From positions 1 through 27,220 of the forward strand of contig JALLBK010000626.1 of NCBI GenBank assembly GCA_036940085.1: 27,220 nt of DNA, in the 5' to 3' direction. The DNA comes from Discostella pseudostelligera. Lineage: Eukaryota; Bacillariophyta; Thalassiosirophyceae; Thalassiosirales; Thalassiosiraceae. Both the position numbers and the translations under genes were made by a program. The notes beneath the pieces were generated by a model. That model was given only the letters and a program-made list of their open reading frames with translations, was not told the origin of the DNA and did not search any database. Shown here piece by piece: positions 1 to 9,918 of the stretch (position 1 is its first letter; each line of letters starts with the position of its first letter).

Positions 1-77
1 GAACATAGACCATGATAATATCATTCCTACTCCAATTTCATTCAGTAGCCAACCGAACAAGTTAATAGACTAATAGA

Positions 78-1614
78 ATGTGCACCCAAGGATCATCATT
101 CCACGATATCGAATTGGGAGATTCATCGTCGTCGGCGGCATCGGCGTCACCCAACGCACCACAAGAATTCTCCGAGAGCGTCATGCCCCTCATCCAGCTT
201 CTTGCGCCGTCGACCATCATGTCATCGTCGACGGAGCGCAAATACCATGATGCCACATCTTCATCATCTTCAACAATACCACATTCCAAAACGATATCAG
301 TACCATCATCATCGTCGTCATCATCATTACTCGATTCCTTACCATCGACACAACAAATGATACTACTCAGCTTCTTCATGTTTCTTTTCTTCGGGATGCA
401 TAATATCCTTCAGGAGGCAATTGTACATCTATTATCCAATGTTCAATCCGAGAGTAGTGATATTCACAATGGTGGAAGTGGTGAGGAGAATGGAGGCGTA
501 TTCGGCACGGACAAATTTACACTAATGCTCGGTTACACAGAAATTGTGGGTGTGTTGACATTCAGTTATCTAGAACGAGTGTATTGCACCAACGAGGGGG
601 GACTGTCTCGAGTGGCACCATTGCGTTCCTATCCGCTCCTGACGGCATGCCTATTTGCTAGTTCGAGCTTGTCGAATTTAAGTCTGAGTTACATCAATTT
701 TCCGACGAAGGTTGGTAAGTCACCGTCGTCATCGCCACCATGGTTTCCCCATTATGCTGCTCTTGCAGATGATGATTTGGACTCGTTCCTGCACGGAACC
801 TCTCTTTCGCGCATTTCTCAAAAACCATGTTCAACTGCTCTTCACAGTATTCCGTTCCTGCAAATTAATACCCACCATGATCATCGCGACCATTGTCAAC
901 TCCAAAAAGTTCCGTTCGTACGAATACCTCTGTGCCCTGTGCATCTGCGCTGGACTTGTCCTGTTCTCCATGGCCGATTATACCCTGGATCCACTCCAAT
1001 TCAATTCTCTGGGACTAGTATTAGTAAGTGGAAGTGTCGTTGCCGATTCGATATTACCCAATGCACAAGAACATTTATTTAAGGCGGGAAGTTCGCGTTT
1101 GGAGGTTACGGTATTCAGTAACCTATTCAGCCTTATTGGTATGACGGTGATTACGTTGGGAGATGGCACACTACTCCAATTTTGGGATTTGATTCGACGA
1201 GACTCCACATTGGCAATGTACTTTGCGGTGTATACCATCTTAAGTTATGCGAGTATCTCCTGTTACATGATCCTCGTCAAGAGGTTTGGTGGCGTCACTG
1301 CTGTGGTATTGACCACGGCACGCAAGGCCATGACATTGGTATTGAGCTTTATGCTCTTTCCAAAAGGATTTAGTTGGCTTTATGTCTATGGCAGTTTGTT
1401 GGTACTAGGTGCGGTAATGATGGCGAGCATTTGTAAAAAGATGGGACCACCATCTCGGGACATCAAGGGGGTATACGCACCATTATCGAGAAGCGATGAA
1501 GGTTGTGTGAATGATAGATTATCAATGTCCAATATCTCTTTATTGGATAACTCTCATCTAGAGTCTTGCGCTGCGGCTATATTGGATGGAATATCCAAAT
1601 GTGCATATGTGTAA
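78..1614 (+). CDS. PAPST2: PAPS/nucleotide-sulfate transporter, SLC35B3 (PAPST2)-like, two exons
   Basis: This is a multi-pass carrier expected in the Golgi or ER membrane, importing 3'-phosphoadenosine 5'-phosphosulfate for lumenal sulfotransferases. Exons are 78-714 and 848-1614. The 133-bp intron starts GTAAGT and ends CACAG, interrupts a codon after its first base, and joins to give FPTKVVFRSCKLIP, which matches the NYPTQVIFKSCK-type motif of animal PAPST2. The spliced protein has 467 residues. Residues 1-95 are a Ser/Asp-rich cytosolic tail, followed by HNILQEAI near the first helix and about ten hydrophobic helices. TTARKAMTLVLSF (368-380) corresponds to the family's TTGRKAMTIVLSF. The C-terminal 60 residues are hydrophilic. 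The ATG at 78 is the first in the frame. The stop lies 114 bp from the stop of the convergent cyclin gene. The family assignment is firm; substrate is inferred from the family, and SLC35B2-like activity cannot be excluded. Confidence 0.88.
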
Positions 1615-1728
1615 ACCGATTGCGTCGATCGTGATAACAGTGCGTTGTGAAGGAACAAAATAGCGGTCTAGTTGGATACGACGACTCGGTTACAATTCAG
1701 CTACTATCTAGTACTTGATACATGCACA

Positions 1729-4299
1729 CTATCGCATTTGAACAATCTGCTCCAAACTCACTTTCGTTGCGTATGAGTTGATACACTGCGGAGATTTCGA
1801 CCCAATCTCACAACTTCCTTCCTCACCAGTCGACCTCGTCATGCTACCTCTTTCCACAACGCCGTAACTCTTGCATCGCTTCTTCATTAGCACCTTTGCC
1901 ACGCTGGAACCAACACTACCTCCATTGCTCTCAAAACTTGCACCCGCGGCGACGCCGCCGCTTCCACCTCGTGCAGAATCCAAAAGGTGCAATGCTCCCT
2001 TGACATCCAACGCCTCCAATCTCGTCAAATCGTCGTTCGCCAGACCACTCTTACAAAGCATGCCGCGTAGAAGGAAGTAATACTTTGCATATTCACTGGA
2101 ATTCACCTTGACCTTATACTTCAATGCACGTAACAATGCAATTTCCAACTCGTTCGTCCGAGCCAACGAGAAGGTCACGCCCGATGGAACAATCTTCGAG
2201 AAGTCACAATTCCACATACTCAAATCATCCCACACCTTCGACGCCAACACCATGCAAGAGAAGAGTACCGAGCGCCAATTGGCTGGCTGGGGTGCTAGTT
2301 TTGCATCCGTCAACTTGATGACTCTTTCAATGTAGATTAGTGAAATGATAATACACTCGACTTCCATTTGAGAACGTAGAAAGATGGAACGGAAATAGTC
2401 CGTAATGGTTGCCAATGATGGAATAGAGGTGGTGTCCAAGTGACGATAGTCTCCGGTAGCACGTCGATCGCGGAAGACATCGTATTCGTTGGTAATACCG
2501 GGAGAGGGAGTGGCATGGCTCGGCTTGGCCTGGAGCAAGTGTGCACGAAACACTCCACAAACGCATTTGATCAATGCCTCCTTGTCCGGAGCCGATAGCG
2601 TTGATCCAAGGTAGATGGTTCCACAAGTGTTGCGTTTCGTCAGACTCGGCTTGGTAACGGTGGAATATGCAGTTGTCGTAGGAACCGCATCCGAGGTGGT
2701 GACAGAGACTCTACCGTCAGGACTACCCATCGATGATCGAACTTGGGAAGGAGTAGCGGCATCGTCGTCATCGTCAGTATCATTGGGAGTCAACGGAGAA
2801 GTAGGCACGGACTCGTCGAGGCATATATTCATGCCCTCACTATCCTGGGTTAAGCGAAGAGAGGATAGGATATCGCAAGTCTCGGTTGTGGGCGAGAGAG
2901 GCTCGTTGATAATATCGTCGCGATTCAACTTCTTCGTCTCATCGGTTTCAGACACTGTCCGCGGACTATCGAGACAATTCCATTCATTGGGAGTCACCGA
3001 CGACGAATTGACTTTGTTCGCTTTGATGCGCAAGTTCGGGTTGAGTTGACGGGCCACCAGCATATCATGTTCCATCTTACTAATGGTGCGGATCAAGCTA
3101 GGCTTGTCAATGACGGGCTTGGAACTGGAGCTCTTGATCCGTTCAAGCTTGGAAGGTTTGGCTGAAGTTGGTAGCGGGTAGACTTCATCACCGTGTTCCT
3201 CCTCGCGACTTTCACTTCCCAAACTACCAAGATGGCTCCAATCCAAACTGTCGCCGAGGCTATTACTACTGCATTTGTCGAAGGATCCAAACTCGGAGAG
3301 TGTCTGAATACTGATCAAACTTCCCGACGGACTGGTACTGCCACCACCACATCCACCACCATCTTCCGTTTCCGAATTCGGTGTGATCCATCCGGCAATC
3401 CAATCGTTCGAATTGCCATTAATTCCATCATTGCTTTTCACGGGAGAAACATAAGCCGTAATAGTAGCCGTGGGCTGCATCCAATATTGATCAATTTCCT
3501 TGTTGCTGCTGGTAGTGGCAATACCGCCCGTGGAAGAAACAATAGAACTACTATACCCACCATCTCCACCTTGCTCCATCAACCGTCTCAATATATTCCG
3601 TTCCATACATTCAAAGAATTCACGCTGCTTCCGTTCCTTGTTACGGATACTCTCGACTTCTTCGGCCGATGCTAACTCGAGTGGTTTCTTCCATCGAGAT
3701 TCGCGTGTGACGATGTTCCAATAGTACGGCTGGTTTGTCCGTGGGCAGAGTGCAACGCGCCATGCCGAGGATGTGGTTGGTTCGGGAAAGGTTACCGATT
3801 CCGACGATGCCGATGATGATGCCAATCTGTTGTTGTTGTGAGTAGTACCCGCCAACATTGCATCATAGTCCGTCATAGCGGTAGCAGTATCATTGCGGCT
3901 GCTGGCGGCTGTTGCTGATTGCGTATGATGTTGCTGATTCATGCTAATGTTGTTGTTGCAATGCACCGCGGCGGAAGGTCGAATTGATGGCCGCACTGCA
4001 ATGCTCTCCACCGGTGCACGATATTGTTGTGATGCCTGCTGCTGCTGCAACTTCTTATCGTTCGATGACTGTAACGACGATGAACGAAACGTCGATCCGA
4101 AGAATTGCATAAAATGTTCGAGCGGATTCGAATGTTGTTGTGGCTGGAGGAGTGTTGCGCCGTGTTCGTGTTGGTCGTGGTTATCGTCGATGGGATTGAC
4201 AGTGGTCGCGGCGGACAATGGAGAGGATGATGACGTCGAAGACGGCGTGGAGATTTGAGAATGATGACGCTTGGCGGGTGAGATGAATGGCATTTCCAT
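1729..4299 (-). CDS. WW-domain protein with cyclin-Y-like cyclin box
   Basis: This single-exon gene encodes 856 residues. A WW domain lies at about 178-208 (W180, YYW 192-194, W203, P206); such domains bind proline-rich or phospho-Ser/Pro peptides. A long Ser/Asp-rich disordered middle follows. A cyclin box at about 626-745 carries NWRSVLFSCMVLASKVWDD and MWNCDFSKI, then NELEIALLRALKYKV and SSEYAKYYFLLR. These align closely with the cyclin Y signature (NWKR...LASKVWDDQAVWNVDYCQI, SSVYAKYYFDLR). Cyclin Y of animals activates PFTAIRE/PCTAIRE-type CDKs at membranes; a CDK partner here is inferred. The N-terminal 170 residues are rich in Gln, Ser and Asn. No transmembrane segment is visible. A 900-bp upstream region holds E2F-like and CACGTG sites. 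Domain calls are secure. The joining of a WW domain to a cyclin-Y box in one uninterrupted frame is directly visible. Confidence 0.88.
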   Translation of the reverse strand: MEMPFISPAKRHHSQISTPSSTSSSSPLSAATTVNPIDDNHDQHEHGATLLQPQQHSNPLEHFMQFFGSTFRSSSLQSSNDKKLQQQQASQQYRAPVESIAVRPSIRPSAAVHCNNNISMNQQHHTQSATAASSRNDTATAMTDYDAMLAGTTHNNNRLASSSASSESVTFPEPTTSSAWRVALCPRTNQPYYWNIVTRESRWKKPLELASAEEVESIRNKERKQREFFECMERNILRRLMEQGGDGGYSSSIVSSTGGIATTSSNKEIDQYWMQPTATITAYVSPVKSNDGINGNSNDWIAGWITPNSETEDGGGCGGGSTSPSGSLISIQTLSEFGSFDKCSSNSLGDSLDWSHLGSLGSESREEEHGDEVYPLPTSAKPSKLERIKSSSSKPVIDKPSLIRTISKMEHDMLVARQLNPNLRIKANKVNSSSVTPNEWNCLDSPRTVSETDETKKLNRDDIINEPLSPTTETCDILSSLRLTQDSEGMNICLDESVPTSPLTPNDTDDDDDAATPSQVRSSMGSPDGRVSVTTSDAVPTTTAYSTVTKPSLTKRNTCGTIYLGSTLSAPDKEALIKCVCGVFRAHLLQAKPSHATPSPGITNEYDVFRDRRATGDYRHLDTTSIPSLATITDYFRSIFLRSQMEVECIIISLIYIERVIKLTDAKLAPQPANWRSVLFSCMVLASKVWDDLSMWNCDFSKIVPSGVTFSLARTNELEIALLRALKYKVKVNSSEYAKYYFLLRGMLCKSGLANDDLTRLEALDVKGALHLLDSARGGSGGVAAGASFESNGGSVGSSVAKVLMKKRCKSYGVVERGSMTRSTGEEGSCEIGSKSPQCINSYATKVSLEQIVQMR

Positions 4300-5198
4300 G
4301 GAAATGAATGTGTGGTCGTCGACACAAGACGCGTGTGGTGATGGTGATTGTGGATTGGAGAGAGGAGTAGATAGTAGATAGTATCGATAGATTGTGGTTT
4401 CCGAGTTGATGTTGGGGGTATGACAGCACGAGATAATAATGGAAGACGAGCAATGGCTATGGTTGAATGACCGTTCATGGATAGAACCACATGACCATGC
4501 TCATTTGTAATTTTGCTTTTGGAGAGAAGCGAATGCAAGGACAAGGAGCGACGCCGACGACGATCATGGTTCACTTCTTTGGTTTACCGTTCGGAGTCAT
4601 GTCGGGCGTGTGGAGAGGTCCGCCATGGTTTCAAGCAAGGGCTTTTTGTTCTTCTTGTTCTTGTGATCGTGCGCTTGAACGGTCTTGCTCAAAAATTATT
4701 CATTGATTCCAATGTTCGTAGAAGATTGTTCAAAAATCGGGCATCTACGTAGGAATAGTACAAATTCAAATTTAAATGCCGAGGCTCTTGCCGCAATTTC
4801 CCCTTCTCAATTTCCCGCCAAATCACTTCCCGCTAAAATTGTTCCTCGTTCCCGCCAAATCATTGCACCACGTGCGTGGACTTCACTCCCCGCCACTTTC
4901 ACTACCCTGCCACGTGGAATAGTATGAGACCGATGCGAGGCAGAGAGGTGATGAGAGGATAGAGGATCTGAATCTGGAGGTGATGATCGATTATTATTTT
5001 GCTTCGGATCTATGGAGATTCATTACACTACAAACGATGCAATCAAAATAATACCTAGGCGTGTAATCTGTATCGGGAGACTTGAGACCACCTGTCGGTC
5101 ATATGTACTACAGTCTCGATTCAGCCATTAGATTTGTCCGTTGTCCTATCTTTGTCCACTGAGAACCAATTCCATAGAAATTGTAACGTGCGGAGACA
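4300..5198. promoter_or_regulatory. Intergenic region with E2F-like and CACGTG motifs, upstream of WW-cyclin gene
   Basis: No convincing gene lies here; short plus-strand frames at 4491-4927 have no recognisable content. The useful signals are TTTCCCGCCAAA at 4811-4822, an exact E2F/DP consensus on the minus strand, CTTCCCGCTAAAA at about 4826-4838, GTTCCCGCCAAAT at 4848-4860 and CTCCCCGCCACTTTC from about 4886. Two CACGTG palindromes lie at 4869-4874 and 4911-4916. The cluster is about 510-620 bp upstream of the cyclin ATG at 4299 and 280 bp past the PIG-S stop, so the cyclin gene is the likelier target. Binding is inferred from motif match only. Confidence 0.5.
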
Positions 5199-7253
5199 TC
5201 ATAATATCTCAATTTTCTTCTTCCGTAGTTCCCGATATCGTTTGACCTCTCGTATGAATCCAGCAAGCATTGGCAGGAGCAGTGGCAACACCAGAGGGCT
5301 GAATACTGCTAAGTAATGATCTATTGCAAAATATGGCAGTTCGTAGACACGATGGTCGCTTTGTACAGATTCAAGACGCTGCAATGCGCCATGTATCAAT
5401 GACGTTGCGTAGATTGTAGGGTACCCTTGCTCAACAAGTGCTATTGATTGTCGGAGTAAATTCGTGGCATTGTTCAGTTTGTGTGCGACATCCATCGGGA
5501 GCGCAATAGTCCTTCCGTGTCGATGCAGCACTGCAAATAGCGCATCAGTTTGTTGCAGCGCATTCTCCAAAGAGAAGGTATAATGACTTCGAGCAATTGA
5601 TTCCAACTCCCAGAAAGAAAGCGTTTGCACCCCCACTCCATCGCCATCGCCATCGGCATCATTTAGAGTTGTAAACACTGGTAACCCATAACTTGCACGA
5701 AGGAATCCCACGAGATGAACCAGCGATTTCGATATTCTATCCTGATAGAGTTGGTATAGCTGACGGTTGAAGTCGACGTCTCCTGTTGAATCCGAATCGA
5801 ACAACTCACCAACAGAACGAATGTTGACGATGGACATGCCAGTGCCAGTAGGGTACCCATTGGTCGTTAATTGTCCAGGATGTTGTGAAAGAATAATTGA
5901 CTCTCCCACCTCTCCACTGTCGTCATCACGCACCATCAACGGGAAATGTTCCTTCGATGGAACAATCAAAGTCCATTCGACAACACTCCGGCAGGTGAGA
6001 CAATTGGCATTCCTTACCGCTTTGCGAGAATGGGTATGCATCCAACTAGCTAGATTTTCAGATGAAACATAATATTTGATGGTTGCATTTGATTCATGTC
6101 CATCGCCTTCATCGACCGACTTGACAATAATATCGTCGGGTACAGGTAGGTAGGCAGAGGAGTGCACCTCGAGACCAATTTTGCTCATGCCATGGATCAC
6201 TCTCTCACCATCTATTTGCTCCATTTCTCCCCCATAGATGAACGACAAATCTTCCAAGAAATGGCCAATGACAGATTGGACCGAGGAAGATAGTGCATTT
6301 CCAATGATATTAAAGCGGTCTTTCGTTTCGATGCTCGACTGTCCAGCCACATGTGATGCAGGATTTTCGTCAATTAGATTTACAAATACCTTTCCAAGTC
6401 GATACTCCTCCGATGTTGATGAACCAAACATCCTCGACAATATTTGGGTTGATATCTCATTTTCCAAGTCGGATAGAAATTCATTGATTTGGTCCAATGT
6501 CCGTTTCGAACGCACAATGAGGATGTCACTATTTCCAATGACTTCCACAGATGACATTTGCTGAGTAGGGATTGAGGCAGTAGTGCAGCCAATTAAAATG
6601 AAAATTTCCGGGTACTTCACTTCACGATGATTGGACCATTGTCTTGATTGGATAGTAGGCAGATGAAAATCATCGCATACATCAACATCGACATTGTTGG
6701 ATCTCGAGCTAGTTTCGAGTACGACCCGAGGCAAGTCAGAATCAGGACCTCGCCGTAATCCCTTCTCAAGGGCTTCCCCAATATTTGTTACTTCATGCGA
6801 TAATATTGTCTGAGGTATACGAAGAATGACTTTTAGCGGATGTGAAATACGATTCTGAGTTGGCGCCGTTATTCCGTCGGCACCATGAATGCCTGCTACT
6901 AAGCGTCTCATTTCCTGTACAAATGCACTAGAGCGCCGACGCGTTCTATCATGTTGCATCGCAGTATCAATAGATGACGATGATCCTAATAAGGATTGAA
7001 TCTGTGATAACACCATTGACGCACATTCTCCAGCGTATGCAATAATCCCAAGGATGCCGTCTGCACCAGCAACCTCATGCGATGGTGACACATCTTCGAC
7101 TACGATGCGCCAGCCAGACTGATCTGGAAGGAATGGCTCCGCGGAGGCAGATGGATCATGACGACAATTGGAGGCATAGAAAAAGGATATGCCGACGAGA
7201 ATGATCAGCTCAATAACAAATATTGAGTGGACTACGAGCCTTGTTCCTGCCAT
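5199..7253 (-). CDS. PIGS: GPI transamidase subunit PIG-S
   Basis: PIG-S (yeast Gpi17) is a subunit of the ER-membrane complex that attaches GPI anchors to the C-terminus of proteins. The 684-residue product has the expected topology: an N-terminal transmembrane segment at about 6-27, a large lumenal domain, a second hydrophobic segment at about 647-668 (LVLPLLLPMLAGF), then a short basic cytosolic tail ending RKKKIEIL. Family landmarks are GYPTGTGMSIVNI, matching the WGGIMVYNV region of animal PIG-S, LSFWELESIARSHYTFSLENA at 545 on, matching the MTWELDRLLWARSVENL block, and FAIDHYLAVFSPLVLP before the last helix, matching the KFAIYIPLFLPM block. It is longer than the 555-residue human protein because of inserts near the N-terminus. 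One exon; the ATG at 7253 directly precedes the signal anchor. Promoter words TTCCCGCCAT lie 85-120 bp upstream. Confidence 0.85.
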   Translation of the reverse strand: MAGTRLVVHSIFVIELIILVGISFFYASNCRHDPSASAEPFLPDQSGWRIVVEDVSPSHEVAGADGILGIIAYAGECASMVLSQIQSLLGSSSSIDTAMQHDRTRRRSSAFVQEMRRLVAGIHGADGITAPTQNRISHPLKVILRIPQTILSHEVTNIGEALEKGLRRGPDSDLPRVVLETSSRSNNVDVDVCDDFHLPTIQSRQWSNHREVKYPEIFILIGCTTASIPTQQMSSVEVIGNSDILIVRSKRTLDQINEFLSDLENEISTQILSRMFGSSTSEEYRLGKVFVNLIDENPASHVAGQSSIETKDRFNIIGNALSSSVQSVIGHFLEDLSFIYGGEMEQIDGERVIHGMSKIGLEVHSSAYLPVPDDIIVKSVDEGDGHESNATIKYYVSSENLASWMHTHSRKAVRNANCLTCRSVVEWTLIVPSKEHFPLMVRDDDSGEVGESIILSQHPGQLTTNGYPTGTGMSIVNIRSVGELFDSDSTGDVDFNRQLYQLYQDRISKSLVHLVGFLRASYGLPVFTTLNDADGDGDGVGVQTLSFWELESIARSHYTFSLENALQQTDALFAVLHRHGRTIALPMDVAHKLNNATNLLRQSIALVEQGYPTIYATSLIHGALQRLESVQSDHRVYELPYFAIDHYLAVFSPLVLPLLLPMLAGFIREVKRYRELRKKKIEIL

Positions 7254-7647
7254 GGTCGATGGTCAAAGATGAAGATGAAGCAAGATGCTCATTTCCGGAT
7301 TTGGGGATGGTGGATGGAGGTGGATGGTTAGAAGTGGCTTCCCGCCATATTCGTCGCAATTTTTACTTCCCGCCATTTCGCCACATGGTTCATCGATTCA
7401 TCGGCTCGGGGCAAAAGCAAAAGGCAAGGCATCAATACCGTCAACCGTCTATCCGGGAGATTATGGAATGTATCAATCGATACAGTCAATCAGCAACTTC
7501 TTCTCGTGAGCATCAACAACGGTGTTACTTCTTACAATTTCATGACTAGTGGATACAATTGCCTAAATATGTAGATTTCATTCAAAACCATCATCAACCC
7601 ACAGCTTCTCCTCGCTCTCCCAGTCCTCACTACTACTTGTCTCTCAT
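7254..7647. promoter_or_regulatory. Intergenic region with two TTCCCGCC elements, PIG-S promoter
   Basis: No gene is supported in this 394-bp interval. GAAGTGGCTTCCCGCCAT at 7331-7348 is repeated exactly at 24280-24297 in another promoter. TTCCCGCCATTTCGCCACAT at 7367-7386 recurs with one extra T at 14337-14357. Both lie 80-135 bp upstream of the PIG-S ATG. The remainder towards 7647 is the likely 3' region of the coiled-coil gene. A promoter role is inferred from position and repetition. Confidence 0.5.
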
Positions 7648-9918
7648 TCAACACTCCTCCGGATTCTCCCCCTTCCCATCCAAATCACTACCATCACTTC
7701 CTCCGTCGAAAAAATTCGCCTGTTGCACAATCATAGAATCCTTCTTTATATCTCGAGGAGATGGGAAATCATACAATGCCCCTATCCGTGATTTAACCGC
7801 GGCCAATTTGTTATTCTTGCTGTGCTGATTGCCGGACAATGCTCCCATGGAATGGGCAGGCATGCCATGGAGAGAGCCTCCACCCCCACCGCCACCAACT
7901 TCTCCAACAACTCCGCCACCACCACTCTCTCCTCCATGAGTCGTATGACCATGAAATTTCGTCCCCACCACCGGCATATTTTCGGTAGCATTCACACACT
8001 TGAATGCCTTTTCCAATGCACGTAACTTCAATGCATACTCGGCATTTTGTTGTTTTAACTTGGCAATTTCTTTTCGCTTCAAGTAACTATCTTGTTTGTA
8101 GGTGGAGGACATTTTGACCATATCGGAACGGAGTGTGGAGATGGTAAGTTCGTGATCTTGACAGGTTTCATTGAGGGTGGAAATGACGGCATCTTTGGCT
8201 TGGAGTTGGGATTCAAATGTTTCGGGGGAGTCACCGTTCGGATCCTCATCGTTGTTGCCATTATCATCTTCGGCGGCGGATGCGGCAGCAACGGGAAAGG
8301 GTGGTGGAGCGAGGATGCGCTTCCAGGAAGGTCGAGGTCCGACAGCGGAGGAAGCGGAGGATGGGGATTTCACCGGGGAGGCACTTGGTGATCGAGCGCC
8401 ATTCGAGGAAAGGTAGGTAATATTATTGTCGCTCTTGCTGTTGTCGTCATCCCCCGTATCTTCACCAATACTCCTCCCTCTGCCATTTTCCCCAGCCCCA
8501 GCCGCAGCCTCAGCCGCCGTAGCCCGCTTCAACGCGCTCTCCAACTCACATTGCACCCCCTCCAATGTCTTTTCACTCTCCCGTAACTTCTCTTTCATAG
8601 TCTCCATCTCCCAATTTTTGCTCTCAATCTCATCCTCCAATTCACTAATCTTACGTGTCTTCGTGGCCATATCATGTGCCAATCGGTCCATCATTGCCTC
8701 TTGCTGTTGCAATCGAAATTCCAAATCCACCTTGTATTTGGCATCCATTTCCGACTCACTTTTTAGATCCATCATTTCTTCCAATGTATGTTGTAATCGA
8801 GATTGCATTTGTGCTTTGGAAGCTTTGGTCTTTTCAAGCTCTTCAGTTAATAGTTGCATCTCTTCTTCTAATCGAGAATCACGTTCATCTTGCATAGCCA
8901 TCTCTTCGGCCATTGCCTCCAATTGCATTTTATATTGCGAAACGGCGGCTTTTTGACGTTGAATCACATGTGCCTGCCGAATTAATTTCGATCCCAATGT
9001 TTTAATACATTCCGATTGATCGGCCACTTCCCGATGCGATTGGGAGGAGATTCGTTCTAGTCCACCCTTGGTTTCACGTAGTTCACTCTCGAGGGATTCA
9101 ATTTTGAAGGAAGCATTAGTGTCGACTTCACGTAGTTTGGCAGTAGTTTGGGCTAATTGTTGTTCGAGGGCCATGCAAGCGATTTTGAGTTGCTTTTGGT
9201 TGCGTTTGTATTTTTCGAGTTTTTCCTTGACGCGTTCCTTGCGTTCTTCGCGGGAGATGGAGGCGGCTTCGAAGGTGGTATCGCGATTATTGTGGTGATG
9301 GTGATGGTGTGGAGAGGGGGGAGTAGTAGGATGCTCCATCTCGTCGTAGGTATTATTAGAATTCATGGTGTCGGCACCAGGTGTTGAAGAAAATGCTTCA
9401 GCTTCGGGTGAAATGGGAATTGTGGTGCGCGAGGGGGGATGATCGTCAGTTTCAGTTGATGTCGTTGTCGTGGCGGTAGAGCTTTCAAAAAAATTCTCCC
9501 CCGGCACTTTGCTCCTGTATTTTTTAGAAAAGGCGGCAGCGTCCCGCAATACACCCGAACACAATGAATCGGCAATGGAGATTTCTTCAATACCAAAATG
9601 ATGATGTCTGTCGCTACCACCACCTTTGGCTTTTCCGGGCAAGACGAGCTTTTTTCGAATGGTAGATAACGATGCCACCGACGATCGGATGCCGCTACTG
9701 TTGCTGTGAGTGGGGGTAGTAGTCGTGGTCGATGCCAATGGTGCCGAACCGGTGGATATGTTCGACCCACCCGACCGCGACGACTTGTTGGATTTCGAGG
9801 ACGCCTGGCGCGATCGTGACGACGCCGGCGCGGACCATGGCGTCGATGACGTCGACGACGGGGCGACTTGTTCCTCGCTGAGGATGGATATGTCGTCTAA
9901 GAAGTTCTTTGTCATCAT
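7648..9918 (-). CDS. Coiled-coil protein of unknown function
   Basis: No family is recognised. The 756-residue product starts with a Ser/Thr-rich disordered region (1-215) containing a six-His run (204-209). Then comes a long coiled coil at about 222-475 with heptad-like Leu/Met spacing in segments such as EEEMQLLTEELEKTKAS. A Pro/Ser/Asp-rich linker follows, with SWKRILAPPPFPV at about 531. A second coiled coil spans about 566-643, and the C-terminus is Gly-rich with poly-Gly runs. No transmembrane segment or catalytic motif is seen. A scaffold or cytoskeletal role would fit but is only inferred from architecture. The annotated start is a double ATG at 9918. An upstream ATG at 10003 in a different frame overlaps this start and has a better context; a one-base difference in the G5 run 9922-9926 would fuse the two frames into a longer N-terminus. 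Confidence 0.75.
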   Translation of the reverse strand: MMTKNFLDDISILSEEQVAPSSTSSTPWSAPASSRSRQASSKSNKSSRSGGSNISTGSAPLASTTTTTPTHSNSSGIRSSVASLSTIRKKLVLPGKAKGGGSDRHHHFGIEEISIADSLCSGVLRDAAAFSKKYRSKVPGENFFESSTATTTTSTETDDHPPSRTTIPISPEAEAFSSTPGADTMNSNNTYDEMEHPTTPPSPHHHHHHNNRDTTFEAASISREERKERVKEKLEKYKRNQKQLKIACMALEQQLAQTTAKLREVDTNASFKIESLESELRETKGGLERISSQSHREVADQSECIKTLGSKLIRQAHVIQRQKAAVSQYKMQLEAMAEEMAMQDERDSRLEEEMQLLTEELEKTKASKAQMQSRLQHTLEEMMDLKSESEMDAKYKVDLEFRLQQQEAMMDRLAHDMATKTRKISELEDEIESKNWEMETMKEKLRESEKTLEGVQCELESALKRATAAEAAAGAGENGRGRSIGEDTGDDDNSKSDNNITYLSSNGARSPSASPVKSPSSASSAVGPRPSWKRILAPPPFPVAAASAAEDDNGNNDEDPNGDSPETFESQLQAKDAVISTLNETCQDHELTISTLRSDMVKMSSTYKQDSYLKRKEIAKLKQQNAEYALKLRALEKAFKCVNATENMPVVGTKFHGHTTHGGESGGGGVVGEVGGGGGGGSLHGMPAHSMGALSGNQHSKNNKLAAVKSRIGALYDFPSPRDIKKDSMIVQQANFFDGGSDGSDLDGKGENPEEC

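Noticed and set aside
62..379. Minus-strand Asp-rich ORF opposite the PAPS transporter
   Set aside because: It is the antisense shadow of a Ser-rich tract; the plus-strand gene has clear homology.
2615..3049. Plus-strand 144-codon ORF inside the WW-cyclin gene
   Set aside because: Antisense shadow of a disordered part of a well-supported gene; no recognisable content.
3939..4574. Minus-strand 211-codon Arg/His/Ser-rich ORF overlapping the WW-cyclin N-terminus
   Set aside because: Shifted frame of the Gln/Asn-rich N-terminus; it has no domain and the overlapping frame leads into the WW domain.
8426..8956. Plus-strand 176-codon Ser-rich ORF
   Set aside because: Antisense of the coiled-coil region, where Glu/Leu/Lys codons read as Ser/Phe/Leu; composition is typical of a shadow frame.
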